Positions 46,685 to 59,789 of a DNA stretch of 64,000 nucleotides are shown piece by piece. The stretch's first letter is position 1. The number at the start of each line of letters is the position of its first letter. The DNA lies in the NCBI GenBank assembly GCA_018881555.1, contig JACAXG010000050.1, positions 124,001 to 188,000 of the forward strand, in the 5' to 3' direction. The DNA comes from Amblyornis subalaris (lineage: Eukaryota; Chordata; Aves; Passeriformes; Ptilonorhynchidae). The notes beneath the pieces are model-generated. The model searched no databases, had not been told where the DNA came from, and saw only the letters and a program-made list of their open reading frames with translations. A program made the position numbers and the translations under genes.

Positions 46685-49600
46685 TTTTCTGCTAGTGATG
46701 ATGTATCCCTTTTTCAGGTTTTACTCTTAGGTTCTTTCCTTCACCCTTTTAAATACAAAATTACNTTTTTAACCTCATTATTTAGAGCAAGTTTAACTCT
46801 TGTAATCTTTCTGTGTTAATTCTCGCTCTCTTATCTTTTTCTGAGCACTTGAAATACCCTGTGAGAGCTCTCAGTTTTCTCTTCACTTTGTGCTGAGAAT
46901 GACACAAACTCTATGGAGTAGAAATGCTGCATTCCACCTGTATCTTGTGATAGCTCTCTGCAGAATATCATGTTGACCTTTTTTGCTTACTTATCAGAAG
47001 CTCAGGTAACTTTATGCTGCCAGTCTATGTTGGTCATGGATCATGTCACGGCAGAAACAGAGATACCCACAAGGCTCTATATGCTTTTAAACAGGGCAGT
47101 GATAGAAACACTATTTGACAATGTTAAATTTTATGCCAGTCTGTTTTGGATTTCTTGATATGGGCAAAGCTTTTTATTTCATCGTTATTCCTTTAGTACN
47201 GTCATTTTGACTTTTAGAGCAAGTAATTTCTGATACTTACACATTTTGCCTAAGGAATATTCCTCTTCTCTATTTCTTCCATTGGAGTGACTTGCACCAT
47301 ATTTATTTCTAGAATAAAAGAAAATACCATAGAAACGCCAAATGTCCTTTTCCCCTTGACCTTTCAGTTACAGTTTTNAAAAACAATTTTATTACCTATT
47401 AGGAAGGATAAATAATCAACAGCCATTAAGACAAAGAAATGTGTCTTGGTGAATGAATTATGCTCACAGCACAAGACAATAGCTTGTTTCCCACAAGAAG
47501 TTCAGAAATACAATTACTGTTGTGTTTCTGTCTTACGTCGTGATAAATACATTTGTGACCTACAGCTAGTCACATAGGACCAGGTTCAAATGTGAGATTT
47601 TGCTGCATTNAGGAGTAGCAGCATTGAAAGTTCCCCTCTCAGCTACTCTGTCAATGCTAGATTTGAAGGCTGTGAGAACTGTTATTTTTTTTTACGTGCC
47701 NTCCCCTGTTGCTATAGTTGAGGTAACACTGGAAAACTTGGCACACATTTCACATTCAGAACAGCTGGGGTTTCAAAAATAGACATTCTCCAAAGAGGAA
47801 AGTTCTGTACTTATTTTAAGAGCATGTCTGAAACATAAGTTTGGGATATAGACAAAAAGAATTNCATTGTTCACTACCACTGACCTCTGTGGTAGTGGTT
47901 AGAGAAGTCTTTGAAACAGATATAGACCTTGCTGTCTACCAGTTTGTAGGAGGGTGTATGAATCAGCAGACTATTAAGGGTATTTTCCTTTTGTTGAAAT
48001 TGTTTTGTTGAACCAAGGATTATTTGCACTGCCTAGAAACAGAAACTCTATCAAAGTGAACTTTTTCCCCTGAGTTATGATCCCTAATTTAAAGAGTATA
48101 TGTGCTATAGCTTTATAAATTGAAAAAGACAGCATCTGACTCAGAAAAATCCTCTTTGTTCTTCCTATTTCATGGATTGTTATTGTTAACAAGTCAGAAA
48201 ACACCACATGGGCTTGAAACTCTTACTGTTTGCGCAAGAGGTAAATCACGATGCAGCTACTAAACTTTATTATTATTAACTACCATATTTCTTATCTGCA
48301 TCTTTCATAGTCAAAGATTAGTTACTTCTGTTTTTGAATACAGAAGTTCTTTCCACATTTGTTATCTAAAGATTGACAAGACCTTTGCCAAAACAAGGTC
48401 ATGGCCTTCTATCCACAGGAAGTTGAGCTCCCTTAAGATGGTGAGCATGAACATTTCATTGGGCATCACCTGTGCCAATAGGTACTTCACTAATGAGTCA
48501 CATTTTCTGTATTAAATGTATCACCTCTGAAATTAAAGTAAAAGAAAAAGTGCAGCAATTTTGTTCTTCAGAGCAGTCACCATATCTTGTTTTCATAGTA
48601 AAAGATGCACTGCAAGTATGACAAATCATGGATTTGTCAGTCCGTGTGTGGTAGCTGAAAATGAATTTTCTTTCATCAGATCATATGTTTCCTTCTTACA
48701 TTTCATAATTTTTCTTTGCTAGAAATAGGATTTTTTAAAGGGATAAGATGTGAGTAAGAGGAAGGGTTCTGTTTGTTGTCTTAGTAGTATTTATTAGGTT
48801 CACTACTCAAGATTTATCTAAAAGCTACATCCTTTCAGAAATCCTCAGGAGAGAAGGGGGTGGGATTAGAGTCAGAAAATGTCACTGACTGCTAAGGAGG
48901 AATGTGATACCATCCACTACAGAGCAAGATGAAAAGTCACATTGTTCTGATTTTTCTGCTATTAAAGCCCGACTTTATTCTCAATTTCAATGGAAAAAAC
49001 TCAAGTTCAGAAAGATACTATGCACAGAAACCATGTACACAAGCACTGTTTTGGGGGAAGTATCTTAAACATTATGCACCCAGGGAGATGAAGGTGTTGT
49101 TTTATCACAACAGTGGTAAAGAGTACTGATATCACTTGAGTTAAAAATCATGGCCTACCGCATCTTTTACTCATAGTTTTAAATCTCCACACCTAATTAA
49201 TTTCTTGGTCCAAAATTAAAAAAAAAAACAAACAAAAAAGGAAAACAGTGGTGGTTCATTTTTAGCATTTGAACTCTCAAAAATTAATTCAATTAAAATC
49301 ACTGAGTGTAAAAATAACCAAGTCCAACAACATTCTGGAGACTTGAGTGCCTGATGCTTGCAGAAGAGCAGTTTTTCGCTTTGTAAGCAAGTATGCATGA
49401 AAATCCTGGTTGTATTATCCAATCTTGAATCCAGTGTTCTTTGAACTGAGCAATGAATTTGCCATTCCTTGATTTGCACATCAAGTGTGTTTCAGTAGCT
49501 GTGTGGGAAAAGAGCAAACAAACAAGCCCTTTTTTTAGNTGGGAAGATAACTGAATTTCTCTGACTTGTTTATTTCTTTCTAACTGTGAGGCTGACAATA

Positions 49601-50125
49601 TTAGGGGTAATTAAGGTTCTNATATGTGATTTGATGCAGATTAGGGTCACTTTTCATACAGATCAGCAAACAGCAGTTGACTTAAAGATGTAAACATTAC
49701 TGAGAGAGTGACCTCAGCTGGTGACCTGGTGTGGAGCAGTCCTTATTCCCAAGATCTGAAAGACAGAAGTGACAAAGAATCTGATGCTAGGGAATTTTTC
49801 TGACCCCTTCATTATGTAGCTCAGGAGCTATAATGAAGTACAAAGGAATGGCAAGATTATGAATTATAGAAATAATGACACTAATAGTGACTGGANTAAT
49901 TGCATTGAGGTTTATTACCACCAGGGAGAGAATAAAGGAAAAACAAGAGGAATAGAACAGCAAACGATATAGGCAAGAAGAGAAAAGAAAATTACAAAAA
50001 TAAACATTTTATATGGTTGTGAGGAAGGACAGCAAAAGATTAAATACCTTTCAGACAGAAGAACAAATGTTATTTCTCACTTTTTCTTATAATTCCAGCG
50101 GCTACCTCTCTTAACTACATATATG
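46685..50125. other. AT-rich non-coding DNA, nothing identified
   Basis: Only chance frames, including overlapping minus-strand ones of 87 and 99 codons at 49,216-49,598 without a family signature. Confidence 0.42.
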
Positions 50126-51212
50126 GCTATTTGTAGTTAAGNTCAGGAAATGTGGGTTAGATGAACAGACTGTGAGGTGNATCAAGAACTGTCTGAANGG
50201 CACAACTCAGAGGATTATGATCAGTAGAGTAGAATCCAGTTGGAGACCTGTGATCANTGTCATTCCCCAGAGATCGGTGCTGGATCCAGCCTTATTCAAC
50301 CTGTTTATCAATGACCTGGGCAAAGGAAAAGAATGCACCCTCAGCAAGTTTGCTGATGGTACAAAACCGGGGGGAGTGGCTGATACACCTGAAGTCTCTG
50401 CTGTTATTTAGTGGGGCCTTGATAGGCTGGAGAATTGGGTGGAGAGAAACCTGGTGAGGTTTAATGAGGGCAAGTGCAGGGTCCTGCACCTGGGGAGGAA
50501 GAATCCCAAGTACCAGCACAGGTTGGGGACTGATCTACTGGAGAGCTGCTCTGCAANGAAAAACCTGGGAATCTTGGTGGATGCCAAGCTGACCATGAGC
50601 CAGCAGTGCCCTTGCGGCCAGGAGGGCCAACGGTATCCTGGGGTGCACTGGGAAGATTGTGGCCAGCAGGGTGAGGGATGTGACCCTGTCCCTCTACTCA
50701 GCATTGTGANGTCACATCTGGAGTGCTGTGTCCAGTGCTGGACTCCTCAGGACAGGAGAGACAAAGAGCTCCTGCAGATGGTCCAATGGAGGGCCACAAA
50801 GATGATTTGGGGTCTGAAGTGTCTCTCTTATGAGGAGAGACTGTGGGAGCTGAGCCTGTTTAGTTTAGAGAAGGCCGAGATGGCATCTCGTTAATGCATA
50901 TAAATATCTCAAGGATGGGTGTCAAAAGGATGGTGCCAGGCTCTTTTCAATAGTGCCCAGTGTCAGGATGAGGGGCAATGGCCATAAACTGAAACATAAG
51001 AAATTCCACCACAACATGAGGAAGAACTTTATGTTCAGGGTGGCCGAGCACTGGAACAGGCTGTCCAGGGAGGTTGTGGGATCTCCCTCTCTGGAGACAT
51101 TCAAACCCCACCTGGACATGTTCCTGCTGTAGGAAACCCTGCCTTGGCAGGGGGGTTGGACTGGGGATTTCCAGAGGTCCCTTCCAACCCTAACAATTCT
51201 ATGATTCCATTC
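50126..51212 (+). mobile_element. CR1 LINE, 5'-truncated, with complete 3' end and degenerate reverse transcriptase
   Basis: This runs in sense orientation from GTCAGGAAATGTGGGTTAGA near 50,142 to a complete-looking tail, CCCTAACAATTCTATGATTC, near 51,210. It encodes the C-terminal half of CR1 reverse transcriptase: LFNLFINDL (50,300 region), then the catalytic site as FADGTK where active relatives have FADDTK, so an essential Asp is replaced by Gly. The C-terminal region follows (LHLGRKNP, YEERLWELSLFSLEKAE). Stops (for example after EVSAVI near 50,409) and frameshifts near 50,610-50,700 break the frame. It cannot move by itself. It is the best-preserved 3' end on the plus strand here. Confidence 0.95.
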
Positions 51213-54200
51213 CATGCTGGTTTTTCTGCTACCTTTGCCTTTCTGATACTCCATTATTTGTAAATGAATGAAGTGTACCTGAGTGAATGAACCAGTTTTG
51301 TCTATAACAACACTGAAAAGAAACGTGAAATGCAGCAAATTAAAATCTAACTAACTTAAGCACTGACTCTGCTCTGCTCATTTTTTGTTGGCTTTATGAT
51401 TTTGAAACATCATTCATTCTCAAGATGAGAAACAGGCTTAGAATAATATGGGCAATATGCAGAACAGCAAGTTCTGTTGAAACCTGTGACACCAGCTGAA
51501 ATAATAATGAATATAATTGTGCAGATAATATTTTGATGGAAGTAGGTGCAGTTGAATTATCCGCTGTAGATGAATAAGAATGAATCATCAGAACATTCTA
51601 ATTCTGCCACAAGACTAAAAAGGTAAGATAAATATTTTAAAGATATTAGCTATTTTAAATAATTAGTAGTAATTAAAGGAGTTATTAAATAGTCAATTTT
51701 ATTTTAAAGGTCTTGCTTAGAAATGCAGTTTCATCAGAGTAAAAGTCTTTTGGAAAAAAAAGCTTCAAACACCTAAATACCTCACAATTTTGCCATTTAC
51801 AATTTGGTTTATTCGCAGCNAAACATAGGTAAGATTTTAAAAACAAATGAACAAACAACAAAAAAGCCCCAAACCACAACAAAAACAATAGATATTGTTG
51901 AGGTTGAAAAACAAAGTTGATTTGCATTTTTTTAGCTATGCCTCTAAAAGCCAGAAAATAACTGAATATTTTTCTTCTGCTCTAGATAGGGTACTTCAAG
52001 ATATGTGAAACCTCTCAAAGACTGAAGGATCCCACAAGGATATGAATGTACTATCACTTTGAAAACAAGTACAGTATTTTGTGACATTACCTCACAATAT
52101 TTTCTTCACAGAAGAGCTTGTGGACCAACAACTGTAAATGCTCATTAGCCATTGCAAGGCAATGTGAGGTGCCTTAATACTGGAGGAGATTAANAGACCT
52201 CATGCAACTGTTTCTTCTGTGAAAATAAAAATCTCTGTACACAAGATTTTCTTCATTAAAGATGTCATAGGATAGATTCTGCAATCGTTACTCATGCTGA
52301 GTAATAGATTACCACATGAACATCAATAGTTGAAATCAAAATGTGGTTTGAGATGCGAATGTCTTTCAGTAAATCATCCAAAATTAAGTCAAGACTCCAC
52401 AGGATGGTGTCCAGGGATGCCTTAAGGGAATAAGATCATTAGCTGCAAGTGTCTTGGGGGAAAAAGCAAATCTCCTNCTTGTCTAATATGAATGCTAGTG
52501 TAAATTGGATCAGTGGGGTGTTAAATGTTTAAGATGAAGGCGATGCAGGTCCATAATGTATCTTGACCCCACCCACACCTGAAAACGCAGAACTAATGAC
52601 TTCATTCAGCATCTCAATTTTGTACAGGACAAAAAAAAAAAAGTTCATAGAATTGGAGAATTCACAAACAGAACACAAAAAAATTAATACTGTTGTACTT
52701 ANGGTTTCTAGAATTATTAGACAAAAAATATATGTACTGGCATGGCAGGTTATTATTCTTAAAATTACTTTTTAGAACATTTTGATTTGAAATCAGTCTA
52801 TCAGTCAGTGAACAATNTATTTTGTTAAGAAAAATCTGCCATTGTCATAAAATCATCCAGGCGCTCTATGTTGATGGACCCTCAAATCTGTATAAAATGT
52901 ATGGATGAGATTTGNGACTTAATGAGAATAACAAACACCNTTATTTGATCTCTGTCTGATGAAATTGCACAACTGGTAAGAGAGCTTTCCTCTGTACTTG
53001 AAGCAACCATTCACCAATCATGTGAGGAGAGGATGGCATGTCCAGGCTCATTTTTAGGGTTTTTCACAGAGCAAAGTTTTTGAACTGGAATCACATTACC
53101 TCAGGTCAGTGNAGCACTGATTTGGAGCTTAGCAAACTGCAGCTCCCATGCTAGGTTCAAATAGGGGTAATTGATTTTTAGTTTCAAACCAAGACCTGGA
53201 GTTTAAAATCTATATGTGCAAAGCCAAAATACAATGCTAGCATAAAATTCAGCAAAGAATAAAATGCAAGTGTGTAACATCTATTTCTCAGCTCACATAG
53301 ACAGTTGTGGCAAAAAGGTTGTGCAAAATATTCCTCATCCTGCTAGGAAACTAGCAAGAACCATTGTCTGCCACTAATTTTCAAATAAGCTTCAAAATGA
53401 AAGCTAATCATTGTCTGCCAATGATGAGTGTAATTTTGCAGGGCAATTACAATCAGTGACTATTTTTTTTCAAGATATTAGTTTGCAAAATAGTTGTGGT
53501 CTGGTGCACATTCAGGGTAGTGATTTTTGCCTGCTTGGTGAGTGTGGTGAGCTCTCCCTGTTGCCTGTGAGCTGCAGCAAAGCTCTCCCATCACTGCAGG
53601 GTTTAGCAGNGTGACAGGACGTTTCCATAGAGCCCGAGATGCACTTTTACCATCTGAAACGTCTGTGTGGGTGTTGTCTCTTGGTTCATTGCTTCGCCAG
53701 TCACTGTGTCTAATTTGGAATTACTTTTGCTTCTACATGTTTTTCCCTTCTTGCCTTTCTATAAACTAGGCTACGAGCAGAAGCTCCTGAAATCTCCTAA
53801 GTAAAGCCCATGTCCTGTGCTAGTGGTGAATGAGCATTTCCTGTTGGCTGCTTCTGTCAAAGTTTTCCAGACATTTGTCATCTTTAGATTTCTTCGATCA
53901 ACTGTTAATATTATGTCTATGCAACATACCACACACAAAGAAACTGTTCCAAATTTTACTGGGCGACCATTGAAGTTTGCTGGTATTTATGTTTTTTTCT
54001 TATTGTATCTTGATGTGACTGCATAAATTTCCAGCATAACCTGACAGAATATTGGGGTGCCAGGAAAGAAAAGAATGTTACAGTGGAGGTCAACAACTAG
54101 AAAATTTATGTTTATGAATATTCCTTATATTTAAATTTTTTCATGAATCAGGAATATATGAGGAAAGTGCCACATAAATGGATCTCATCTATAGGTCACA

Positions 54201-57200
54201 CTGTACTAATAAAATTATTATCAGTTGTTGTGAATCTGCAGAATTCCTGTGAAAACAAATCCATCTTTGCATAGCAGCACTTGGAGCTGGAAACTCATGC
54301 AGCAGAAGCCAGCTGGGATTTCACAGCCAGCAGCATACAACCTGCACTGTTTGACAACAGCAGCCTCAACAAAGTGCCTGTTGCCAGATCCAGCCTTCAC
54401 GGATCTGTGTCTGAAGGCTGTCATAGCAGCGTGTTTGCACAGAAATGAATGTGAAATGTGTTGCCGTGTCAGTGTGAGCAGCTGTCTCCCTGCAGAGAGA
54501 TAAGACAGGCATTTAGGTTGTGTTCCAGAGTGTTTTCATTGCACAGCTTCTCACTCTTTCCCCAGGAGCAGTGATACTTGAGCAGTGCTGCTACGTGTAT
54601 GGGTTTACTAGTCTGCCCTCCAGCAAGGCTGGCTGGAGATTTTCAGTACTTTAATGCCTATTTCTTCAGTGAATGGGTGTCTAAAGCTGACTGAAACCTG
54701 AGCCTACAATAAAGATACAAATCGCCCAAATCTGCAGTCAATTTTGGAAAATCATTGATGTGTATTTGTCAGCCCCCTGTATCCAGAGCTGGTAAGTAAG
54801 TTAAGGGCAGCTTGCACACAGCTTAGGTCAGAATCCAGCCGATTCTACATATACATACTTGTATGCNAGAGAGAATGCTAGCCAGCTCAAGACTCCTGCT
54901 TATGTGAAAAATCTCAGTTCAGATAGTCTGAAAAAAGTCTTTCTTAAGCTGTCCAGCTACATTTTTCAGGAGTCCAACTGTGACTGTGCTATGTCACGGA
55001 GCTGCAAAGGATTTCAAGCTCGGGTGTCATGTAGTCACATTGCTTTTGGATCTAGAGTTCGCTCGCTGTGAAACAAGTGCCAGCTGTGTCTTGCACAATG
55101 CAGAAAATTAAGAATACACACTAACAGAAACCTTCCAAAGTGGTTGGCTGAGGACTCTCTTCTTGGAAAGCATGCTTTATTTCTCTGTGATGTAGCTCCA
55201 AATGCTCGCCAAGGATAACAGTAAAGTCTTCACATTACATGGATTTCGGGAATACGGTGCTGTGTGTGAATCCCATCATCAGTTGCTCTGATGAGTGCCA
55301 TAAAATCCCACTGTATAAATGACAGAATTTAGATGACGATTTAGATATAAAGGACGTATGTTGAATGGGTAAGCAAAAATAAACTGTGGATTTTTCATTG
55401 TGGAATAGATGCTAGAGATCTTAGGCACTGCTTGTGACAGGAATTTGTGATATAGTGGAATATGTATGTGGAATAATAAAAATAGATATTGAAATATCTG
55501 AGACTGTGCCACATCAGCTTCTCATAAGGAAAATTAATTAAATGTGTGCTTTTGGCTTTAACTCCGATATTTTTAAAATCCTCCATTTTTTAAAATATTT
55601 ATAAAACAGCAAAGTACACAAAATTTAAAAATGTATTCCTATTTCCTTTGCCTATTATATTTTCTATTTCTACTGAAACATAAACATGCTCTATTATTAA
55701 TATATGCAGATATGTTTATGAGTGGGAGGAGTGTTCTAAATTCTCCTGTAGTCTGCCCGATCTCAGAAGTCACTGTATCGCACCAATTCATTCATAATTC
55801 TCCTGGGTCTCAGAAACATCAAATACCCACGATCTCTCATGCCTACTTTCCTTTATCTACCACCTTCATGTCTTTGAAGACAAAAGGAAATCCCATAAAG
55901 ATTCCAGGTCAAGGTGCAGAGGATGTCTCCCTTGAAAGAAAATCCTTCCCCACCACCAAAGGCTTATGGTAACAATTGCCTTGATCTATAACATATTTCA
56001 GGATATCAGCTTTCTCACAGTTTCTTTCAAAATGATGACAACTTGAAGGGAAAATAGATGCATCTGAGTATATGTATCATTGCAGCAGCCTTCTCCCTTT
56101 TTGCAAGCACTAATCCACGTTTCAATCCTATTCTTGTCTGTGGAAGAGCTGTCTTCTCCCTTTCTTTATACATGGCTGTTAAAATGGATCCATAATTTAC
56201 TGAAGTCCTATCCTCAGGTTACTCTTCAACTTTCCAGTGAATCCATATCTTTACTCTTATGCAATTTAGCCACTGTTTTTCTTCACTTTAATTTCCTGTT
56301 TCGTGTTATTCACGGCCTATCTCTAATTATTTCATAAACTAATTATATACATTGCCACAAAAGGATGGAACTAAGTTCTGTTGCTTATTTGTTAAAGAAA
56401 TTACAGACATGGACTGTGGAAAGTGAATATCCTGGAGATCAGGCACAATGTCTCTTTAATCTTGGGTGTGAAAGAACAAGACAAACTTCAGTGTGGATTT
56501 TCTGTAATCTAGCTATGTAGGTTTATTCTTTCCTTAAAGGGTTCTAGTAACAGGAAATAGAAAAACTGAATTCAGAAATTATAAAATAATATTTAAAAAC
56601 CCCTATCAGGATATAGCTTCATAAGGAAGAAAAATATCATTTTGTTCTTGAAATATTTTTTTTAATTTTGGTTGAAGCTTTAGGATTATAAAAATCAGTA
56701 TAATTGGCAAGTACATGTCAACCTCCTTCTTTAAGATTGTTGAAGAACAATAAAATTCAAGACATGTAAAAAAAAATAAAGCACAGTTATGTGCAAATGG
56801 TGAAAAAGAAGAAATACATGAATTTCTCAAAATCCCTTAAATTGTATTTCTTTTTAAAAATGAGGGGTTTATAATTTGCTCTGAAGTTATTTGTTTTATG
56901 TATGCTTGTCTTGGATTGACAGATGAAGATGTCTACAAAATATCTACATGGACAACAGAGGCTCTTAGTTTTTTCTTCAAAATAAGGGAAAAAAATTATA
57001 TGTCCAAATTCAATAATATAGAACTTGGTTTTGGTGCAAAACTAAGCAGTACCTGGTATCCAAAATTACTCTTATTATGTTTGGAAAGTCAATTTACTGT
57101 TGCTGACAAAAAAAAGAAAATTAGGCTCAACATTTTATTCTATGATATTTTAACTACCTATGTTATGCAAAATAGTAATAGAATGAGCCCACAAAAATAC

Positions 57201-58069
57201 AATAGCATTTAAATTTCTAAGTAAACTATTCCAGACATATAATATTTCAAAGATAAAAGATGTTTATTCCATAATGAAAGAAGAGAAGCATATGCTTCTT
57301 GAAAATTACTTGTTTGATTTCCTGAACAACAGAAAACACATAAAAGAAATGTAAACAGATTTTATTTTATAACAGTTACATTATGGAAGCGCATGTGTGA
57401 AAGAAATATATGGAAAACCAAATTTGTCATGGAGAAATGCATTAAGATGACAACTGTGCTAAAAGCAAATCCTGGATCTTAACATATTTTTTTCATATAA
57501 GATGACACATCCACCTTGCTTTCTACAGATACATGGATACAACATAATGATTCATAGACATTACAGATCCATATTCTATGTTTTCATTTCACTGCCGTAT
57601 TGTACAGTAACATTTTCTAATTCAGAGCATAGCCAAAGACTTTGACTAGATCTCTTTTGGGCCACTGTCAAAAGCAATGACCATTCTTACATGTATAATT
57701 ATATATACATCACCCTCAAATTCATTGTAATTTTATTCAGGACATATGTTCTGCAGAAACATAAAAAATAACAAAAACATAAAAATACGCTATAACTTCA
57801 TGGAAGGAGTGTACATAAAGGACATAAAACCCAAATAATATTGAAACTTAAGATTTGAAAGAGAGCAAGATGCTAACAGAATTTTATGAGAAAAGATTAT
57901 TTAATTTCCTAGTAGAAAGCAGGAAAATTATACCTAAGCTTCAAGTGAGAATGAATGACTGAATAATGCAAATCTTAATCTATAACTTAAGATTCAGAAT
58001 CCTGCAAAAGATGGTTTTTGACTCTGTACTTTCTCCTCTGCTACATCCTTTTGCCTTCTCCTTTGTCAG
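51213..58069. other. AT-rich non-coding DNA, nothing firmly identified
   Basis: No repeat family was recognised. A slightly GC-richer stretch at 54,240-54,715 ends in AATAAAG (AATAAA at 54,708-54,713) and carries an 84-codon frame without a domain; it might be a transcript end. Other frames (113 codons at 55,631-55,972, 104 codons at 56,898-57,212) lack splice borders and family features. Confidence 0.4.
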
Positions 58070-58152
58070 AAATGAACCTGAGCTATCACTGGAAGAAAAA
58101 AGTAGAAATTAGAGATATGAAAAACTGAATTATTTACTTTTTAGGGCCACAG
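58070..58152 (+). other. Candidate small exon upstream of the 59.2 kb exon
   Basis: An excellent acceptor precedes it: a ~40-base pyrimidine tract ending CTCCTTTGTCAG (AG at 58,068-58,069). A strong donor, CCACAG/GTGAGT, lies at 58,152/58,153. All frames have stops across the full 83 bp, so the full version would be non-coding. A shorter version ending at a weak donor (AAAAAA/GTAGAA, exon 58,070-58,101) would encode NEPELSLEEK and leave a one-base codon remainder, matching the phase needed by the 59,206 exon. That match has a one-in-three chance of being accidental. Confidence 0.22.
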
Positions 58153-59205
58153 GTGAGTAGTTAAGGCATTGCTCTTCTGATTCTTATTAAAGCACTTACA
58201 AAGTCGTGTTAAAGTGGTTCACAGTCTCACCTTGACAGGGCTATGGGGAAACTATTAGAGGTCTTAGATGGGCTCAATATGCCCTGAGGGCCAGGTCTTG
58301 CCAAGGCTTAAGCTGAAAGGTTCACAAAGGTGCTTCTTTCCAAGCGATCTGGAGATACATGGTATTTCAAAATCATATCTGAAAAGGACTTCAAAGCAGA
58401 CAAAGGACCGTGTTAAAACATGAATTATGTATCATCCTCCCATGTATTTCAGCGACTCCTAGACTTGTCTTCCCTTCTCTTGCTCCTTCCATCTCCCAGC
58501 CCAGGCCAAACTCAAATTGAAACTCTCAGATTTCAGAAACATATTGGGACAGGTTATACTTCTCTCATCTCACATTTCTGACATCCTATTAGTGAAAAGA
58601 GACTAACTTGATCCATTAAACATGCATTAAAGGGAATGAGAGTAAGGAACTTCCATATGGATGCAGTTTAGGACCAGGAAACTTGCTAAGGTTAATGGTT
58701 CTCCTGACCTTCCAAGACAATTTGAATTAAAGAAGGGTGTGTAAATTTTACTGTGAGCGTGAATCCAGGCTAGAATGAAGCAAATTTAGTCATGAGTAAG
58801 AATATCTGTTACCATGATTGCTCCAGAACAGCCATTCTCTAACAAGTCTTATTCTGTATCTGAAAAATAGTGCTGTCAGCACATGAGTTTCTAAAGGTCA
58901 AAGGCTGATGGTTGCTCAGAACTACCAAACTGACTTAGAGCAAATTTTTTTTCAGTTTATGTTAGTGCACCATTTAAAAATCAGTGTGTCTTACTGCAGT
59001 TATTCCTAATTTGAGCAAGTGTACCAAAAAAGCACTTACAATTCTAAATCCTTTCTAAGATATAAATGTACAACTGTAGGAACACATGTCATTTGGGGGA
59101 GCGTTCATAGAATTTAATTTCTTTAGTAAATAAGTAAAACCACCTTAAAGCTATATAGAGAGAGTTATTTTTTTCAGATTTCATTGTTTTGATGTTTGTT
59201 TCCAG

Positions 59206-59785
59206 ATCAATCCCTCATGATTTTGAAGTGGCCCATAAAGGAGGATGGAAATCAGGATCTGGGCCAATGGCATCAGCAATGCAAAACAGAGCCAGAAAAC
59301 TTGGACCATCAAGAAGGTGGACAGATATATTCACAAATCTTACCAGACTCCAACATGACACCTGGAACTCAGCGAACTCCCTTTGATTTCGCCTTGCTAG
59401 GAGATGTACAGGGGAGATTAGTGCTCAGGCCAGATAAGCTGTCAAAAGAGAAATATGAAAAGACAAGAGCTGATTTCATCAAAGCTTTTTCTAGATTTCC
59501 TTTTATTTGATTCAGATTTGTAAAACCATTCATTTTTATTTTTTTTAATTATCTTGACATTTTATAAGAAAAAGCTGATTTTTTATGTATCTCCACATCA
59601 TGTACAATGTATGGTGATCTACTTCTTTCAGGGCTTAGTGTAAAAACCGGTTACATGTGTCAAGCTTAGAAGTCACCTGATTTTTTTTACTGCATTATGT
59701 ATTATAGTGATATCCTGTCACTTTTTGCTGGAGAACTGTTTCTATGTTTGAAAGAGGGATTTAATAAACTCTTGTTGGAGTAGAC
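59206..59785 (+). CDS. Probable 3'-terminal coding exon of an unidentified gene, with 3'UTR
   Basis: The sequence shows an acceptor (TTTGATGTTTGTTTCCAG, AG at 59,204-59,205), an open frame of about 100 codons from 59,208 to the TGA at 59,508-59,510, a ~250-bp AT-rich trailer, and AATAAA at 59,763-59,768 followed by a T/G-rich stretch (CTCTTGTTGGAG). The first two exon bases complete a split codon. The predicted tail is hydrophilic, without membrane segment or signal, rich in Gln, Asp, Lys and Pro. It contains WPIKEDGNQDLGQWHQ, the PFDFALLGDVQGRLVLRPDK stretch, and ends KAFSRFPFI. I do not recognise the family. Composition is protein-like and unlike the chance frames elsewhere. A second frame is also open for about 60 codons from the same acceptor, which lowers certainty. 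No ATG start is claimed. Confidence 0.4.
59763..59768 (+). terminator. AATAAA poly(A) signal of the candidate terminal exon
   Basis: AATAAA lies about 255 bp after the stop codon, followed within 20 bp by TCTTGTTGGAG, a plausible downstream element. Spacing fits a normal short 3'UTR. Confidence 0.4.
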
Positions 59786-59789
59786 CACA

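Noticed and set aside
49216..49598. Two overlapping minus-strand frames of 87 and 99 codons
   Set aside because: Different frames of the same DNA, neither with a family match; one begins in an A/T run.
56898..57212. 104-codon frame preceded by a TTGACAG acceptor-like sequence
   Set aside because: Weak pyrimidine tract, no donor in a sensible place, and the frame runs into AT-rich sequence of chance composition.
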